Shown here one piece after another: positions 39,801-52,867 of a DNA stretch of 64,000 bases. The stretch comes from Promerops cafer (lineage: Eukaryota > Chordata > Aves > Passeriformes > Nectariniidae). Every line of letters begins with the position of its first letter. Position 1 is the stretch's first letter. The notes below the pieces were generated by a model. It made no database searches and was not told where the DNA came from. It was given only the letters and a program-made list of their open reading frames with translations. The translations under genes were made by a program, and so were the position numbers. The stretch is taken from assembly GCA_013398275.1 (NCBI GenBank), contig VZSE01005034.1, positions 2,279,602-2,343,601 of the forward strand, in the 5' to 3' direction.

Positions 39801-42800
39801 ATGCCACAAATAAATCTGCTGGTGCATGTAGTTTGTTTCCTAACATGTTTGGTATCTGACTTTTCATTTTCCCATCTCAGTGCTGTGCATTTTAGGCTTA
39901 GCAAGTCTGTTCCCCTTGCTACATGAATATGTCAAGACTGGCATTAGTTTGAATAGCAGTTAAAATTGTTAATTCATGAGACTGGCATTTAAGTTTTGCC
40001 TTCTATCAGAAGATATAAAACATGTTTTTATGAAGGAAGATGGATAATATCTCCATTTTAAAACTAAGGGCAGATATCTAAGATATTTAATAATGTTTCT
40101 GTGGTCAGACAGCAGATCAGGGGCAGAAACCAAACTAGGACCTAGGTCCCAGTCCTAAAGCCTTTATACTGTATCTTTTTTGTATTTCTAAATATAAAGC
40201 ACCCCAAAAAATAAATCGTGTTTCACCACTAAATATCATATGTGAAGATATAATTAATTTCTAACAGAATTTTTCCAGAATGATTCTAGAGTCTTCCCAT
40301 GAATATTAAATATTTGATTGTTGTACAGTTAATTAAGAGAAAATGTCACAAAGAAAGGATGTTGCTACAGCATAATGGTTTCCTGCTGATAGGGATATGC
40401 CGACAGCGAGATAAGGAAGACTGAGTAATTTATTAAGCAACAGCAGACTCCAGGCAGTGCATTTCAGGAGGATTATATCACACCTTGGGTGGTAATACAA
40501 GGAAGAAGACTGAGAATTCTGAGCAGCTTTAACCATCTGAGAAGTATTATAATGACTTTGAAGTGCCGAAGCTTGGAGGCTGTTTTATTGCTCCTATGAA
40601 ATGTAATTTACACAGGGCAAACAGTAAGATTTGCTCATTTACCAGGTATTATCAGCATAATTGGCCATTACTGACACCACTGATGACCAATCAAAACCTC
40701 CAGTTGTAACCAGCATTTTAAACAAATATAAGGGGATAAATAATTGGCCCACCAGTGGTGCTTTAACATCATCCATTTCATAACTTTTCTAGGTTAAGCA
40801 AGTGTATTAAGATCTCTGAAAAAAATTATATTTTTGCAGCTAATACCTCAAGTGCTCATTATCCTATGGTCAAATTCTATTTATAAAACTATAATGAATG
40901 TTTGTTTTGTTGCAATCACTAAGAAGTGATTAAATCTTGAATGATTCAGTCATTTAAAAGACATTTTCTATTACAGAAAAAAAACCCCAAACCCAAATAA
41001 AAGAGAGCCTTGCATCTTTACCTGCATAATCTAAAATCCTGCCAGGCCAATTCAGAAATACCTTCTCTTCCGGAAAAATTCAAAGCAAAACAAGCAGAGT
41101 GTGATAAGATAGAGACAAAGTCTTTTATGGTGTCTTTCATATCAAATACAAAACATTGTAGTTTTCTCTAACTTCATTACTTTGTCAACATTCAGTTGAA
41201 ATCTATTATACTAAGTTAGCTCATCACTGAATTCTGAAGCAAAATTTGAGAGGCTGCCTTCAAAACAAAATTGCCAAAATCATTCTTCTGCAAGTCCTTG
41301 GTAAAAAATTATGCAGCATTTTACCTGTCTCAAAAGCTGATCTATTATACAAAAGGAGTTGGCAGTAACTCTAGATCTTGAACTTCTGTTTCTTAAATCA
41401 TTGATTCTCTCCAGTACTGGTGAGAACAGAGTGCTCCCTAGAGTGTTTTGTAACAAGAGCTCCTGATAGGAAACTAATAGAAAACCTTCAGGAGATTAAA
41501 CTAGGTTCTCAGCAAGTATTAAAGTCATCAGACTATAGCAGCAACTTCATTCAGTTGATCTCTATGAAGAATTTAGTGAAGTTTTTAGAACCCCCAAATT
41601 TCTTCTCTGAGAGTTCATTTTGCCTATACTGGCAAATTCTAATAAGGGCAAAATTTGAGGGAGTAGCAACAATACCATGACTCAAGAGAAGGGAAACTGT
41701 GGTTTTACAGAGTAACACAAAAGCTGAGCAAAGACTACATAATATATCATTATTCATATATCGCTCAGACTCTCTAAAGTAGAAAGGGACCTTGTGCAAA
41801 CACACTGTGCCCAAGCAGGGCTGCCTAGAGCCAGATTTCTGTCCAATTGTCAAAGGTGACATTCAAAAGAAGCAAAGTGAAGAGCTTTAGCCACTTAGTT
41901 TTCTAGGATGAGCAAAAGGAAAACAACAAATTCAGAAGCCGTGACACTAAATTTCAACGCAACTGCAACCCACCACAGTCTGAAGTTATGAATTTGCTTC
42001 ATCTTTAGATGAATAGACAACTCAGAGACAACAGATATCATCTTAACTACTCATGCCTAAATTTTGTCTTCAGAGTGAGAAGCATTTGCTTTTAATATAA
42101 CCCACAGCAGCATGGCTAAGATCATCTAAAAGTCTCTGCCTTCTTAGTGACCCCAGTATATTGCAGATTCAGTGGGTATATTGGGTAGGAAGTCAAAGCA
42201 TTTCAGTGCACTGCCTGCCCATTTTTTAAAATTTTTATAATGAAGGGCTTGAGTACAGAATAAAAAACTCCCTTTGCATGTTATACACTTTTATATTAAT
42301 TGAGTTATATTGTAGCTTTATCCTCATGTATCTTAAAAAAAAATGTAAATTATTTTGACTGATCTCAATTATGAATGAACGTCAAATAAAAAGGGAAACT
42401 TACAATATATCTCCATATTACCTGTCTCAAAATGGTGCCTAGAGTAGTCACTGAAATATGGAGGTAAGAAACTGAAAGCCAAGTTCAAGAGCTAAGTTTA
42501 AGTGATACAAGTAGCAGTCATGTTAATATTCAGTCTACCTTTAAGGAAGCAGCTAAAAATACTTAAATTTTTAAACTGAGTATGACGGTAATTATAGACC
42601 TGCCTTAAAAACCATTGGATTGATCTGTGTTGACTTTTATCTATAGACAATGACACAGTATTTTTCTTTGGTGTTTCAAAAATTGAAAAAGGTTAAAACT
42701 TGTCAATAACATTTGAAAAAGGGACACAGTGAACTAAAGTTACTTGCTACAATCTGCCAAATTTTTAGCTATTTCAGAAGAAATGAGTTCTTTGTTTCAA

Positions 42801-43876
42801 CCATAAAAGGCTATGAGTTCCCTTAAAGAATGACTTGTATTTTTGCAGCAGAGGGCTCTCTTCAGAACCATGGCAGGTCTGAAGCCAGTCTGCATGCTTG
42901 CAAATTTGTCCTCTGTCTAGAGGAAAGAAAGAGAAGATGATGCCACAAATCACTTGCTAGCCCCAAACAAAGAATCCAGAACTATCAAAGCACAAGCAAT
43001 CCTTGGTTCAAGCTGCTTTGTTCTTGTCAGCATAGGGCATAAAAGCATCTTTGGCTCTATGTTTTGATAACAGAAATGAGTACCTTGTCGTGCTTTAAAT
43101 CGCTGCTGAAAGATTTCGTAAGTGAACGTGACAGTATTTGAAATGCCCCATGCTGCTACACTTAGGATTTGCCAATCAGAATTAGCAGCAACAGATTTAC
43201 TATTCCAAAACAAATAAAAGCTGCCATTTTTCTGCTGAATGAAGAGCTGATGAATGAAAACAGAGGCACACTCACCACAATAGCCAGTTACCCTGTCAAT
43301 GAAAATTATTTGCATTTGTCTGTGTTCACAAGGATTAGTAAACAACAACGCTTCAGCTAATATAGTTTTTGTTATATTCAAATTGAATGTGAAATACAGG
43401 CTGGCATTATAAATGGATCTCTCACTCTTTTGCACTGAATTTCTGAGTTCTTCTGAGTCTTTATGTTTATATCAGTCAGTAAGTGTCATGTATTTTGGTA
43501 TAAATTCTTTTCAATGTGTTTCATTTTTCCTTCTAGCTAATTCAGGACAGTTCTGCTTGTTGTTTGAAGGACAACAAAGCTATAGATACATGTCTATAGC
43601 TTTCCCTCACTCAGTAGGAGCCAAGTGAACATTTTAAATTATTCTGGTGAATTCTATAGAGCTGTGTTGAAAATCCACATGGTAGAGTGGCAAGGTGTCT
43701 TTCTCTCTGTAGATAATTCCTCCCACCTTCCCATTTCTGTGAATTTCTTTTTTCTGAAGTCACACAAGAGTTTTGGTGCCTGCAGATACTTTGTACCACC
43801 AGCAGGTTTTACTGAGCTGCACCTCATGTGCGACACCTCTTACCACAGGCAGTGGATGAAAATCTGCTCAAATAAA

Positions 43877-43916
43877 TTCCTTTCCTTTCTTTCCTTTTTT
43901 TTTTTTTTTTCCCCCT
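43877..43916. repeat. 40-nt pure pyrimidine tract including T16
   Basis: A CCTTT/CTTT-type microsatellite runs into 16 T (43895-43910) and then C5T. It is a low-complexity, polypurine/polypyrimidine stretch. Confidence 0.9.
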
Positions 43917-45023
43917 ATTGAATTCTGCTATTGTTGTCACCTGGTCCCCCTTCTTTACATCTAACTTCTTCCTCAATTTCATGCTGAATTCAAGGTTTCT
44001 ATCTAAGCCCTCCTTAAGCACTCATTTTAATAGATTGGTCAAAAAACCCTTTTCTTCTTAAGCTAACTGAGCACCTATGCAAGGGCTCCCTTGTGGGCTA
44101 CTACTCTGGACCTATGAGTTACAGAATTTCAGGAAACCAGGGAACACAGGCTTCCTTGGGTAAACACGAGGCAAACAATTCTGGTAACAATTGTTCACAC
44201 TGAGGTGTGTTAAACCAGTTGTGCCTCCTCTGAACCTTAGCTGGGCAGTCTCCTAGAAAGCTTTTAGGGACTCCTGTTGGGAGTACAGCAGGGATGCTCA
44301 GGCTAATAAACCTGGGTGGAATGACTCACATTCATGCAGTAAAGAAACTAATTCACAAGTTCTAACCTAACAGGAAGACAGATGTAATGAGTCTCGTTCT
44401 GTAACAGACCAACTGCTCTCTCACAGCTGGATTCCCTAAACACTTACACTGGGGATATTTTGGACAGAAAGAGAGCTTTATAAACCCACCCACAGACATT
44501 CAAAAAACTTCTATAGGCCTCAGCTACTCTGAAGTCTTTGGTTTTATTTATTAAAAAAAAAAAATCACAAAACCCCTGAAACTATCTCTTCAGCTCTCCT
44601 CAGCTGACCATCACTGCTCAATGCAAATGATAATTTTAAAAGTAATGTCTCTATGCTTATATGTTTAAAATCACACCTCTCATGGAAAGTCTCAGCTTAA
44701 GCTTTTCTTCTTTTTTTTGGACAATGACATTATTTTAGCTCTTTTTTTCCATTCTAGGAGTTTCATACTTGATTTTCATGGATACCCTTAGCTTTTATGG
44801 ATGCCATCTGATTGTTTTGAAAAAAGAATAATGTAATGCTAAATCACATGTTGCCAGTTTTACGTAAATATGACACCTTTACCTACAGTGTTCCATCCAA
44901 ATTCAGGTTAAAATACAAAGAACTGTCTGCTCCCAGTTCCTTGTGGGCTGTGGGAGGTCACTACAGCAATGGGGAGGATACGTAGGTTTTCTCTCAGAGG
45001 CAGAGCCTCCCTCTGTCTCTTAC

Positions 45024-45336
45024 CTTGCTGCACAAAGGATCCATAGACAAACCACATGGAGTTGTAGAGAGTTGTAGACGTCATGGATCCCATCTGAAGG
45101 CGCGGCGGGTTGAGCCAGTTCAAGAGGTAGACCAGGAGCCCCACTAAGAGCACCGTGCCAGCAATGCAGGCCCACAGGGAGAGGTCAAACGGGGCCAGGC
45201 AAGCAAACATGTCCACTGTCTTCTCTGCCTTCCGCAGCAGCACGCCCACCGAGTAGTCCATGTAACGCGTTGTGAAGTCCACCACGTTCTCCCTGTCAGG
45301 GGTGATGGTCAGGGCAGAGATCCCTATGTCAGCTCT
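45024..45336 (-). CDS. GRID2: GRID2 exon encoding end of S1, membrane segment M1 and most of the pore loop (about residues 516-620)
   Basis: This 313-bp exon encodes 104 residues plus the first base of a split glycine codon. It runs from RADIGISALTITPDRENVV to GSFVQQ. It opens in phase 0 directly after the previous exon's lysine and ends in phase 1. The acceptor has a long pyrimidine tract ending CCCCTCAG, and the donor is GTAAGA. The arginine of TPDRE, codon 45292-45294, aligns with R530, the ligand carboxylate anchor. A hydrophobic stretch from about exon residue 54 to 74 (LWACIAGTVLLVGLLVYLL) is M1. NSMWFVYGSFVQQ starts the re-entrant pore loop. The exon is visibly richer in G, C and CpG than its introns. 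If the donor were skipped, the frame would hit a stop within about 40 codons. Confidence 0.97.
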
Positions 45337-45978
45337 CTGAGGGGAGGAAGAAAAAACAACCTGCATAAGTAGGAGCTACATAAAAGATCTTTGCTCCTCT
45401 GTGATTTACAGCAGCTAAGCTTAGGAAGAATCAGATGCCAAGACCAAGGTCTTCAGCATCATACATGTGAGCACAGAAAAGTGACTAAGGCTTGAGCAAG
45501 GTAGGTCAACCATATGTCTGAGTTTCTGCAAGAAAACCTCACTTGGTGGACTCTGGCACATCAGCTCTCCCTGTTGTTATTTTCCAAGACATCAAAATAC
45601 CACAAACACACATAATACCTGGAGGAAATCTACTTTTGGTCACTTTTGTCAACCTGGCTTATTGAAGCCATCACTGCCATTGTGGCAAAAGTCAGATTTT
45701 GCGCATAGCAGATCCAATCATAGGAAATTAGTTGCCAGATAGAGCCAAATTCATAAAATATTTTCATGATTTGATGATCATTACAAAGGGCTACTACCCT
45801 AGGAGCACCTGAAATTTCATAAAACATTAATTTTATCTACAAAGTCTAAAGTGTAGAAGGGCAGATTCTGCACGCAGTTCCTTTACAATTAATTCCTCTG
45901 TAGCCTCCTGACAAGCAATTCCTCCAGCAATGCCAATCTGTCCTGCAGCTAGCCTGGACTTGCTTTGTGCCATTTCCA

Positions 45979-45999
45979 TTTTTTTTTTTTTTTTTTTTT
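45979..45999. repeat. T21 homopolymer
   Basis: An uninterrupted run of 21 T. It could be the tail of a minus-strand retroposon, but nothing recognisable follows it. Confidence 0.9.
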
Positions 46000-47546
46000 A
46001 ATTTAAAGAACACATTTCACATGAAAAGAAGATGAGTAACATTTCTTGATCTAATCATTGTATTTCACAGTAGGTATTAGGTCTCCAGGGACACCAGGCA
46101 CAAGTACAGCAGGTGCTACTTTACTTTTTACAGGTACAATTAGAGCTTCACTGAAAACAAGAAAGGTTATTTAAAGCAGACATATGAATACCATTTTAAA
46201 AAGCCCAAATACTGAGCAATAAGACTGTGAATTCTAGATGTTTTAATATGACAAAAGAGTACTTAAAATATTTAAACTTCTACTACCTTGATGTAATCCA
46301 TTTTTGTTCTCCCTACAGAAGTGTGTGATCCTTTGGAAGGGGGGTGAGGAGAGCAAAAATATTTGAAAGTATTGAGTCAAATTTTATTAACTCTCTTGAA
46401 TTTATTTCTTCTTGCCCAAAGAAGGCAGAGATTCCTAGTTTCTTAGATATGTGATTTGAAATATTGAGTGGGAAGGTACGGTAGCTGAAACTGACTAGAA
46501 AATTTTGTAAATCAACCGGGCTCTTTTAATATGATGAGCAAAGTACTCTGCAGCCCATGGCACCAACATACTCCTAATCACAGTGCTTTTAAGACTTCAG
46601 TTTAAATGATGTTACTTTATATTGATTGTTCACTGGCTTGAGAAAGTGGCAGAGCCTAGCTGGAAGCTTGATGATTTGGACAAAAAAAAGCTTTGAAAAT
46701 ATTGATTTTCTTAAAAGCTATGAATTAGAGCTTCAGCTTTAATTTGTGTGTTAAATTCACCAGTGTCATAAGTGAAACTGTGTTGATGAGCACAGCTGAA
46801 AGCATGGCTTCATGAATTCACTTCAGGTCCCTTCCTAACAAATTTTTGTGAGTGATGATTCAACTGCCCTCTGCCCATGGGCAGCAGCAAACTCAGTCAG
46901 TAATTAGAATTATCCATGGAAACATTCAGGTTATCTGAGTCTCCCTATCCTCTCGTTGCAAACCTTCTGCTCAATGAGTGACTCAAGTGATTCACAGCAC
47001 CTGTTGGCAGTCAAGCCCTAGCTCCAACGACCAAGATAAAAACCAGCCAGAATTTGAATTGTCTTCCACAACTGTGAACATAAATATGTTTGTAAAACAA
47101 TTTACAAATATAAAAGTCCAATAGTTGTCAATCAGGAAATTATGATTGCATTGAATGAATAGCGTAGATCTGGGGCTTTTTCCCTGAATGTGTATCAAAA
47201 AGCAAAATAGGAATTTAGGAGTAAAGGAGGACGTGGAAAAAAAATAGTCTTAGACTCAGCCTCTGCTTATTAAGTTAGCTGGGTTATTAATTATCAGCAT
47301 ATTACTAAAATCCTTCCCTACCATACTAGATCACTGAGCTTCCCATTCAAATTGCATTGCTGTAAGATGCTTAAAGATTCTCTACTGAAAAGCAACATAG
47401 ACCAGTAAAGATATATTTACCAAAAAATAGTTGACTGTATGACCAATAGAATTTTGTTTTGCTTCCCCCACCACTTTTTAGAGCAAAACACCTTTTTTTT
47501 TTCCTATTAAATACATTGAAGAGAATTAAAGAAAAAAATGAGACAC

Positions 47547-47588
47547 CTATGGAAATAGGTGTATATTTCCATAGTATCTATGGAAATA
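47547..47588. repeat. Alternating inverted/direct copies of CTATGGAAATA
   Basis: The 11-mer occurs at 47547-47557, in inverted form at 47564-47574 and directly again at 47578-47588. Either neighbouring pair can form a small hairpin. Confidence 0.85.
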
Positions 47589-47785
47589 CTGCTTCTAATT
47601 TGCAACTCTGGGAAGCAGTCTCTCCACGTTTCCCAGAATTATGGTCCCACTCCAGTTATCAACCAACTATGACAGTGGAACAATATTGTGCTAATGGAAA
47701 TGTTGCATTTCCTTTGTTGTACTGCAGCAACAATTGTGACAGAATTATTATATAATTAGCTACTTTATATGCTACATATATAAGT

Positions 47786-48124
47786 AAGGCTTTGAGGTGA
47801 CCTAATTTCAGCCTTCCAGTACATGAAGGGAGACTACAAGAAAGATGGGGAGAGACTTTTTTATGATGGCCTGGAGTCACAGGATGGGGGAAAATGTCTT
47901 CAAACTGAAAGGGAGTAGGTTTAGATTAGATTAGATATTAGAAAGAAATTCTTTACTGTGAAGGTGGTGAGAGACAGGAACAGGCTGCCCAGAGAAGGTG
48001 TGGATGCCCCCATCCCTGGAAGGGTCCAAGGAAGGGCTCTGAGCAACCTGATCTAGTGAAAGATGTCCTGCCCATGGCGGCGGGGTTGAACTAGATGATC
48101 TTTAAGCCATTCTGTGATTCTATA
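47786..48124 (+). mobile_element. CR1 LINE 3' fragment
   Basis: This 5'-truncated CR1 copy shows typical landmarks in order: CCTTCCAGTACATGAAGGGA, GATGGGGAGAGACTTTTT, TTCTTTACTGTGAAGGTGGT, CAGGCTGCCCAGAGAAG, and a GATGATCTTTAAG stretch ending in TGTGATTCTATA. It is moderately diverged, with a small internal ATTAG duplication and short deletions. It is antisense to GRID2. Confidence 0.92.
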
Positions 48125-50334
48125 TGTCTATTTCTTGAGAAGTAGTAAAGTGAAAAACAGAAAGGAGAGAGGCAAATCCTGACTTCTTTATCACTCTGGT
48201 ATTTATCTGTTTCAAAAACCAAAAAAGGCTACACTGAAATATATCAACTCATATTCTTAACTTACTAAATTGGATCATAAACATTGGTTTCCCAGAAAAC
48301 CACAGTTTTAGCACAAAACCAAGCTTAAGCTTCACTGATACTTGATTTACTGATAGTGAGCATCCTTGATTACATATAGATTCTGTCATCTTGTTTCAAA
48401 ATTGGAAGATGAAAAAAATTAAATGCTTATCATTAACATGTCAGATTGGATCAGAGAAGACATCAGTTTGAAGAAGTAAAGGTTCACTTAGTGCTTTTGA
48501 GATAGAAAAGCAAATGCATGCAATTAGATCAATATTGAGATATAAAGCTGCCAATCTGAATTATAAACATGTACAGCTCTCCACTAAGTTTTTGCAGTGC
48601 CAAAATAAAACAACCATCATATGTCTTACACATTTCTCATGAATGAAACTATGACTCCTGAAACAGATTGAAAAAATACAGCAGAGGGCATTATTTTGCT
48701 CTGTGTGACCTGCATAGGAATTTGTATTTATCTTCCTTAGCAGCAGTTCTCCTGAGGCCATTGTAGAGCAACATAACCAGAATGAGAAAATCTAAAAGAA
48801 ATGACCAAAAGAGTCTGGTAGCACTGCTACTGGTGTCACAGAACCAGCTTATCAGCAAAGCCTAGAAATCCCTGAAATATCCCTAAGCTACTGCTGTAGC
48901 AAGCACATCTCATACACATGAAAAGAAATTTTCCTGTGGTTCATCATCAAGAACAGGGAAAATAAATGAATTTCTTCTAAACCGGTCCTGTGAGGGCCTC
49001 CATTTTATCCATTTTCAGTGTCAAATTAAGTTTCAACAAATGCTAGAAGTGATAAAATGCAGTCCCACATCATGCAGTTATTAACGTGGACATGCAAAAA
49101 ACAATCGGAGAGACATTTTTACTCAAGCTAACACGCATAGATCCAAATAATTCGCCTTTTTCTCACCTTTTATTTTTTCTTCTCACTTTGTCCTTCTAGT
49201 ATGGTTTCTCCCTTCTTATACTACCCTCCCTTAAGAAGGTACAATAGAAAAAGAGCCTCATAAGAGGCTTCTACATGATTTGCAGTTTCTCTTAGAAATG
49301 ATTAAGCATGTATTTTTCCTTTTCTGATGGACCTAAGTGGAATCAGGCTGCTTTCCCTATGCTATTTGCTTCCTCATGGCTCCTCACTGGAAAAAAATCT
49401 TCACAATCAAGGTAGCAAGGCAAGATGTGAATAGCAATGGTTGACGGATGTGAGTATGGCCAGAAAGCCCACAGTCATGCTGGAGAGCCTAGTGTGCTCT
49501 CCCAGAAGTGGCATTAGCCATTTCTCTTGCCTGTCACAACAGGTTTATCCCTCAGGCCATCTGGATAGAGGGCAACTGAAGGAATCACTGTGAGAAGGCA
49601 AAGATAATTAACAGTAAGAGAAAGATTTGTAGTAAAGCACTGCTCCCTTGAGATGGTTTTAGCCTCTCTACAGAGGGCTGCTGCTCTCTGAACTAATCCT
49701 GTTTGTGAGATGAAGCTCTACAAGATGCAGTGAGAGCCCTGGTCACTTGACAGGAGAGGGATAAGAGCACCACGTGCTTCTCTCAAAGAGCATTTATTCT
49801 CTGAAGACCACCTGGTTCAGGTGATCAGCAAACAGAAACCTTTGTATAGCAGGGTTACATTCAGGCTGTTTTCGACCAGAAAAGGTGCATGGACCAAGTG
49901 TGTACTTAATATAAGTATTGACAATCAAAGGAGGGGAGGCTTGAATCAGTTTCCAAGTTTAAATTAAAGACCGTTTACTATGTTCTGCTGATTCCAGCTC
50001 CTATTTTAGCAGCCAACAGAAACCCTGTCTTCAAAGCTGGAACAGAGTGAACTAGGCACAATGTCATGTCTGCGAAGCCAGCTGTCTGCCCAGGGCATGT
50101 ACTTGGCACAGCTGGGCTCCTGCCCTGCCATCCAACTCCAGCAGGGCTGCTGCAAACAAGATCAGCCTGGGACTGCTCTCCCTGATACCAGGACCTGCAC
50201 CAGAGACCGTTACATGCTGGAGATGGTAAATGCAAGCAGGGAATATTGATCTTGAGCACAGAAATCATGTGGTTGCTACAGCAACTGCTATTTCATATGG
50301 CACATCTTCTGGAGTGGCCAAAGACACCCTTCTC

Positions 50335-50657
50335 AATGAGGTGATCTCTACAACTACCTGGAAGGAAGCTGTTATAGGGTGGGGATTGATCTCCCCAGTA
50401 ACAAGAAATAGGACAAGAGGAAATGGCCTCAAGTTGTGCCAGGAGATGTTAGAAAAACTTCATTTACTGAAAAGGTGGCCAAGCATTGGAACAGGCAGCC
50501 CAGAGAAGTGGTTGAGTCACCCTCCCTGGAGGTATTGAAAAGGCTAGTAGACGGGCACTTCGGGACATGGTTTGGTGATTTACTTGGCAGTGCTAGATAG
50601 CAGTTGGACTTGATGATCTTAAAGGTCCTTTCCAAGCTAAGTGGTTGTATGATTCTG
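50335..50657 (+). mobile_element. CR1 LINE 3' fragment
   Basis: CR1 landmarks run from ATCTCTACAACTACCTGGAA through AATAGGACAAGAGGAAATGG, GCATTGGAACAGGCAGCCCA and CCCTCCCTGGAGGTATT to GTTGGACTTGATGATCTTAA and a TATGATTCTGA end. About 20 bp of the usual TTAGATTGGATATTAGG stretch is missing. It differs in sequence from the copy at 47786, so it is an independent insertion. It is antisense to GRID2. Confidence 0.92.
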
Positions 50658-51601
50658 AGTACTCAAAAAGAGAAGGCAGCTATTTTCCATCACCCTTGAG
50701 TGAGACCTGTCTCTTGCAGAACTCATTCCTGGCTGACACACTAACAGGCAAAGAGTACTCCCACTGTTCCTGGAATTCCTCCACTTGTTGGCCAGACTAT
50801 CATGTAAAACTTGGTTGGGAAAACAAGGAAATGCTGTGTCTCAAGCAGGTTAGGCCTTTAATTTAAATATATTCTCCGCTCCTTTACTTCCCCTTATAAA
50901 GTTGCCAAGTGGATGGAAATTTGAGATCTGGGAGCAGAACTCAGTTCACAGTAAATAAGAAAGCAGCCTTTCAAGAACAGCTTGCACTTGGTAAGGGGTA
51001 GATAGACACTGGCTGCTCGCCCAGAGTTCTTTTGCCTTAAGAGGGACAGAGAATGGGAGAGAAGGACACGGTGAACCTTTACTGCTAATTAATTATATAA
51101 GGATGAGGAAGATGAAAAATTATACACTGCCACAGTATAGGGAAAACACAGGTTTTGAATTCCAAATGCAGTTCCAATAACTCTTCCTACATTGTAGATG
51201 TGCAGAAAGATTTAATGTCCATGAGGAATCATTTACAGCAAAATCATAACAGGCTGGTAGATCTGTTGCACTTGAGACATGGGTTTACAGATTTGGGTGG
51301 TTACCACCTTCAATTAGCTATTTGTTTGAATCCCTGCCTACAAGAAAGCCATACATGTTTTTCCTTGGAGCCATTTGGGTTGTTATGAGTTCTGCCTTAC
51401 CAATCATCTGTTGCAAATAAATAAAAAAAAAAACATTCCAGGCCCATGTCCATTTCCAGACCATCTAGAATTAAGACCCCTCCAGTCTGTGTTATGCAGT
51501 GGCCTGATGAGTACTGCAGAGAGTAGGGTGTAGCATAACATCAGATTTAGAGGCAGAAAGAATGGCTAAAAATAAATCAATGGGCCATTGTGATGTTACA
51601 T

Positions 51602-51755
51602 CTCAAAATTAGATGGGGGATTTTTAGTTGTCAAGGTTTAGAAGGTGACAGGAAATCTACTTTTCTAGCGGTGTTCAGCTTAACAATTTTGAATACAAAA
51701 TCCCACTTTCCAGCTTCATAAGGACACAGGGAGATGGCAAAGGAAGTTTATTATT
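51602..51755 (+). repeat. 154-bp direct repeat, copy 1
   Basis: It aligns without gaps to 53445-53598 with about 13 mismatches (roughly 92% identity); the last 50 bp or so are identical. Similarity stops sharply at both ends. I do not recognise the family. Either it is an uncatalogued dispersed repeat or a local duplication. Confidence 0.92.
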
Positions 51756-52867
51756 ACAGCATAGCAATGTAGGTGTATGAAAGGTGATATGGGTCCAGAA
51801 TGAGTAGCTAGGCTTTTCCATTCCCTGCTACTCAGGAAGGCAGAATAGGTTAAACCTATCAGTAATTTTTAAAATGTGGAGGACAATATTTTCTTTTTTT
51901 TTTCTTTAAATTATTTTCTCTTCCTTTATTGAAAGACTTAGGTCCTGCACCTGACTATGGTGCTCCTTACTGTTAGCTGTGCTTATGAATTAAATTCCAC
52001 CTGCATATTTGGAAAAACACTTCTATAGCCAATGTCTAAGTTATTTACGTGAATATCTACTGCAGTTCTTTAAGGAAGCACAACAAATGTAGGACTCTGT
52101 AGCTGTAAAAGCTACCCCACATGTTAATTAAGAGCAAATAAAATACATATATTCACAGTACAAATGAGGCACCAGCAGAATAGAATCTGCCTAGTCTTTT
52201 CTCTCTCAGTTGGAGATACTCCAAACAGATAAGATGCAAGGAGTGGGCAAAAAGAAAAAAGGAAAACATTGCATATGCATTTGGTGCAATTTATTTATGA
52301 TATAATTTTGAACAATAAATGTCAAATTAAGTAGACTAAATGGTTTATTAATTACAGAATAGATAATATATATTACTCTTGATTCATACATCTAGATAAT
52401 GTGTTATTATATATCAAGAAAGCATTTTCTGTTGATTATAGACTTCATATATTCATCACACCAACACTTTTCTAAGTGCTGTACATTATTTATGTAATGT
52501 ATCACTAATTACTGCAACACCAATTTTTCCTCTTTTGAACAGCCTCTTCAACTCATTTGTGTCAGGTCTTGCCAAACTAATTAGGATGCTGTGCATCCCA
52601 TTATTTGACTACATTTAGATTTTACTTTGGTTGAAAAAAGAGAGATTGCCCTGCTTCTTAAACAGTTACTAACAAGTATAATTTCCAGCTTTTTCAGTGC
52701 TGTCCAATGTGCACTATTCAAGTCCTGGCAAAGTGCAATAAACAAAGTGTTATCAATTAGCCATAAAAAAGGTTACTGGCTGATGAAAACAGAACATAAA
52801 ACATATTTCTTAACTTTATCACACATTTATCACACATTATTACTAAGTAAATTATTAATGACCTTAC

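Larger units (their letters stand above)
26596..45023 (-). other. GRID2: GRID2 intron between the pore-loop/M1 exon and the M3 exon (18,428 bp)
   Basis: This complete phase-1 intron has a GTAAGA donor and a CCCCACAG acceptor. It is the longest complete intron here and nearly free of repeats I recognise. Visible features are a 40-nt pure pyrimidine tract at 43877-43916 and a candidate recursive-splice-like site near 27818. A 161-codon open frame on the minus strand at 42950-43435 matches nothing I know. Otherwise I see no gene or mobile element. Confidence 0.9.
45337..52867 (-). other. GRID2: GRID2 intron between the S1 exon and the M1 exon (7,531 bp)
   Basis: This complete phase-0 intron has a GTAAGG donor and a CCCCTCAG acceptor. 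It contains two CR1 3' fragments on the plus strand (47786-48124 and about 50335-50657), a 21-base T run at 45979-45999, a cluster of alternating inverted copies of CTATGGAAATA at 47547-47588, and one copy of a 154-bp direct repeat at 51602-51755. Confidence 0.9.

Noticed and set aside
42950..43435. 161-codon open frame on the minus strand
   Set aside because: It has no recognisable domain, start context or splice support, and its composition is that of AT-rich intron. I treat it as chance.
44080..44330. Possible second LTR (AATAAA near a GTTAAACC-like stretch)
   Set aside because: No LTR ends, TATA element or target-site duplication can be lined up; the resemblance is too weak.
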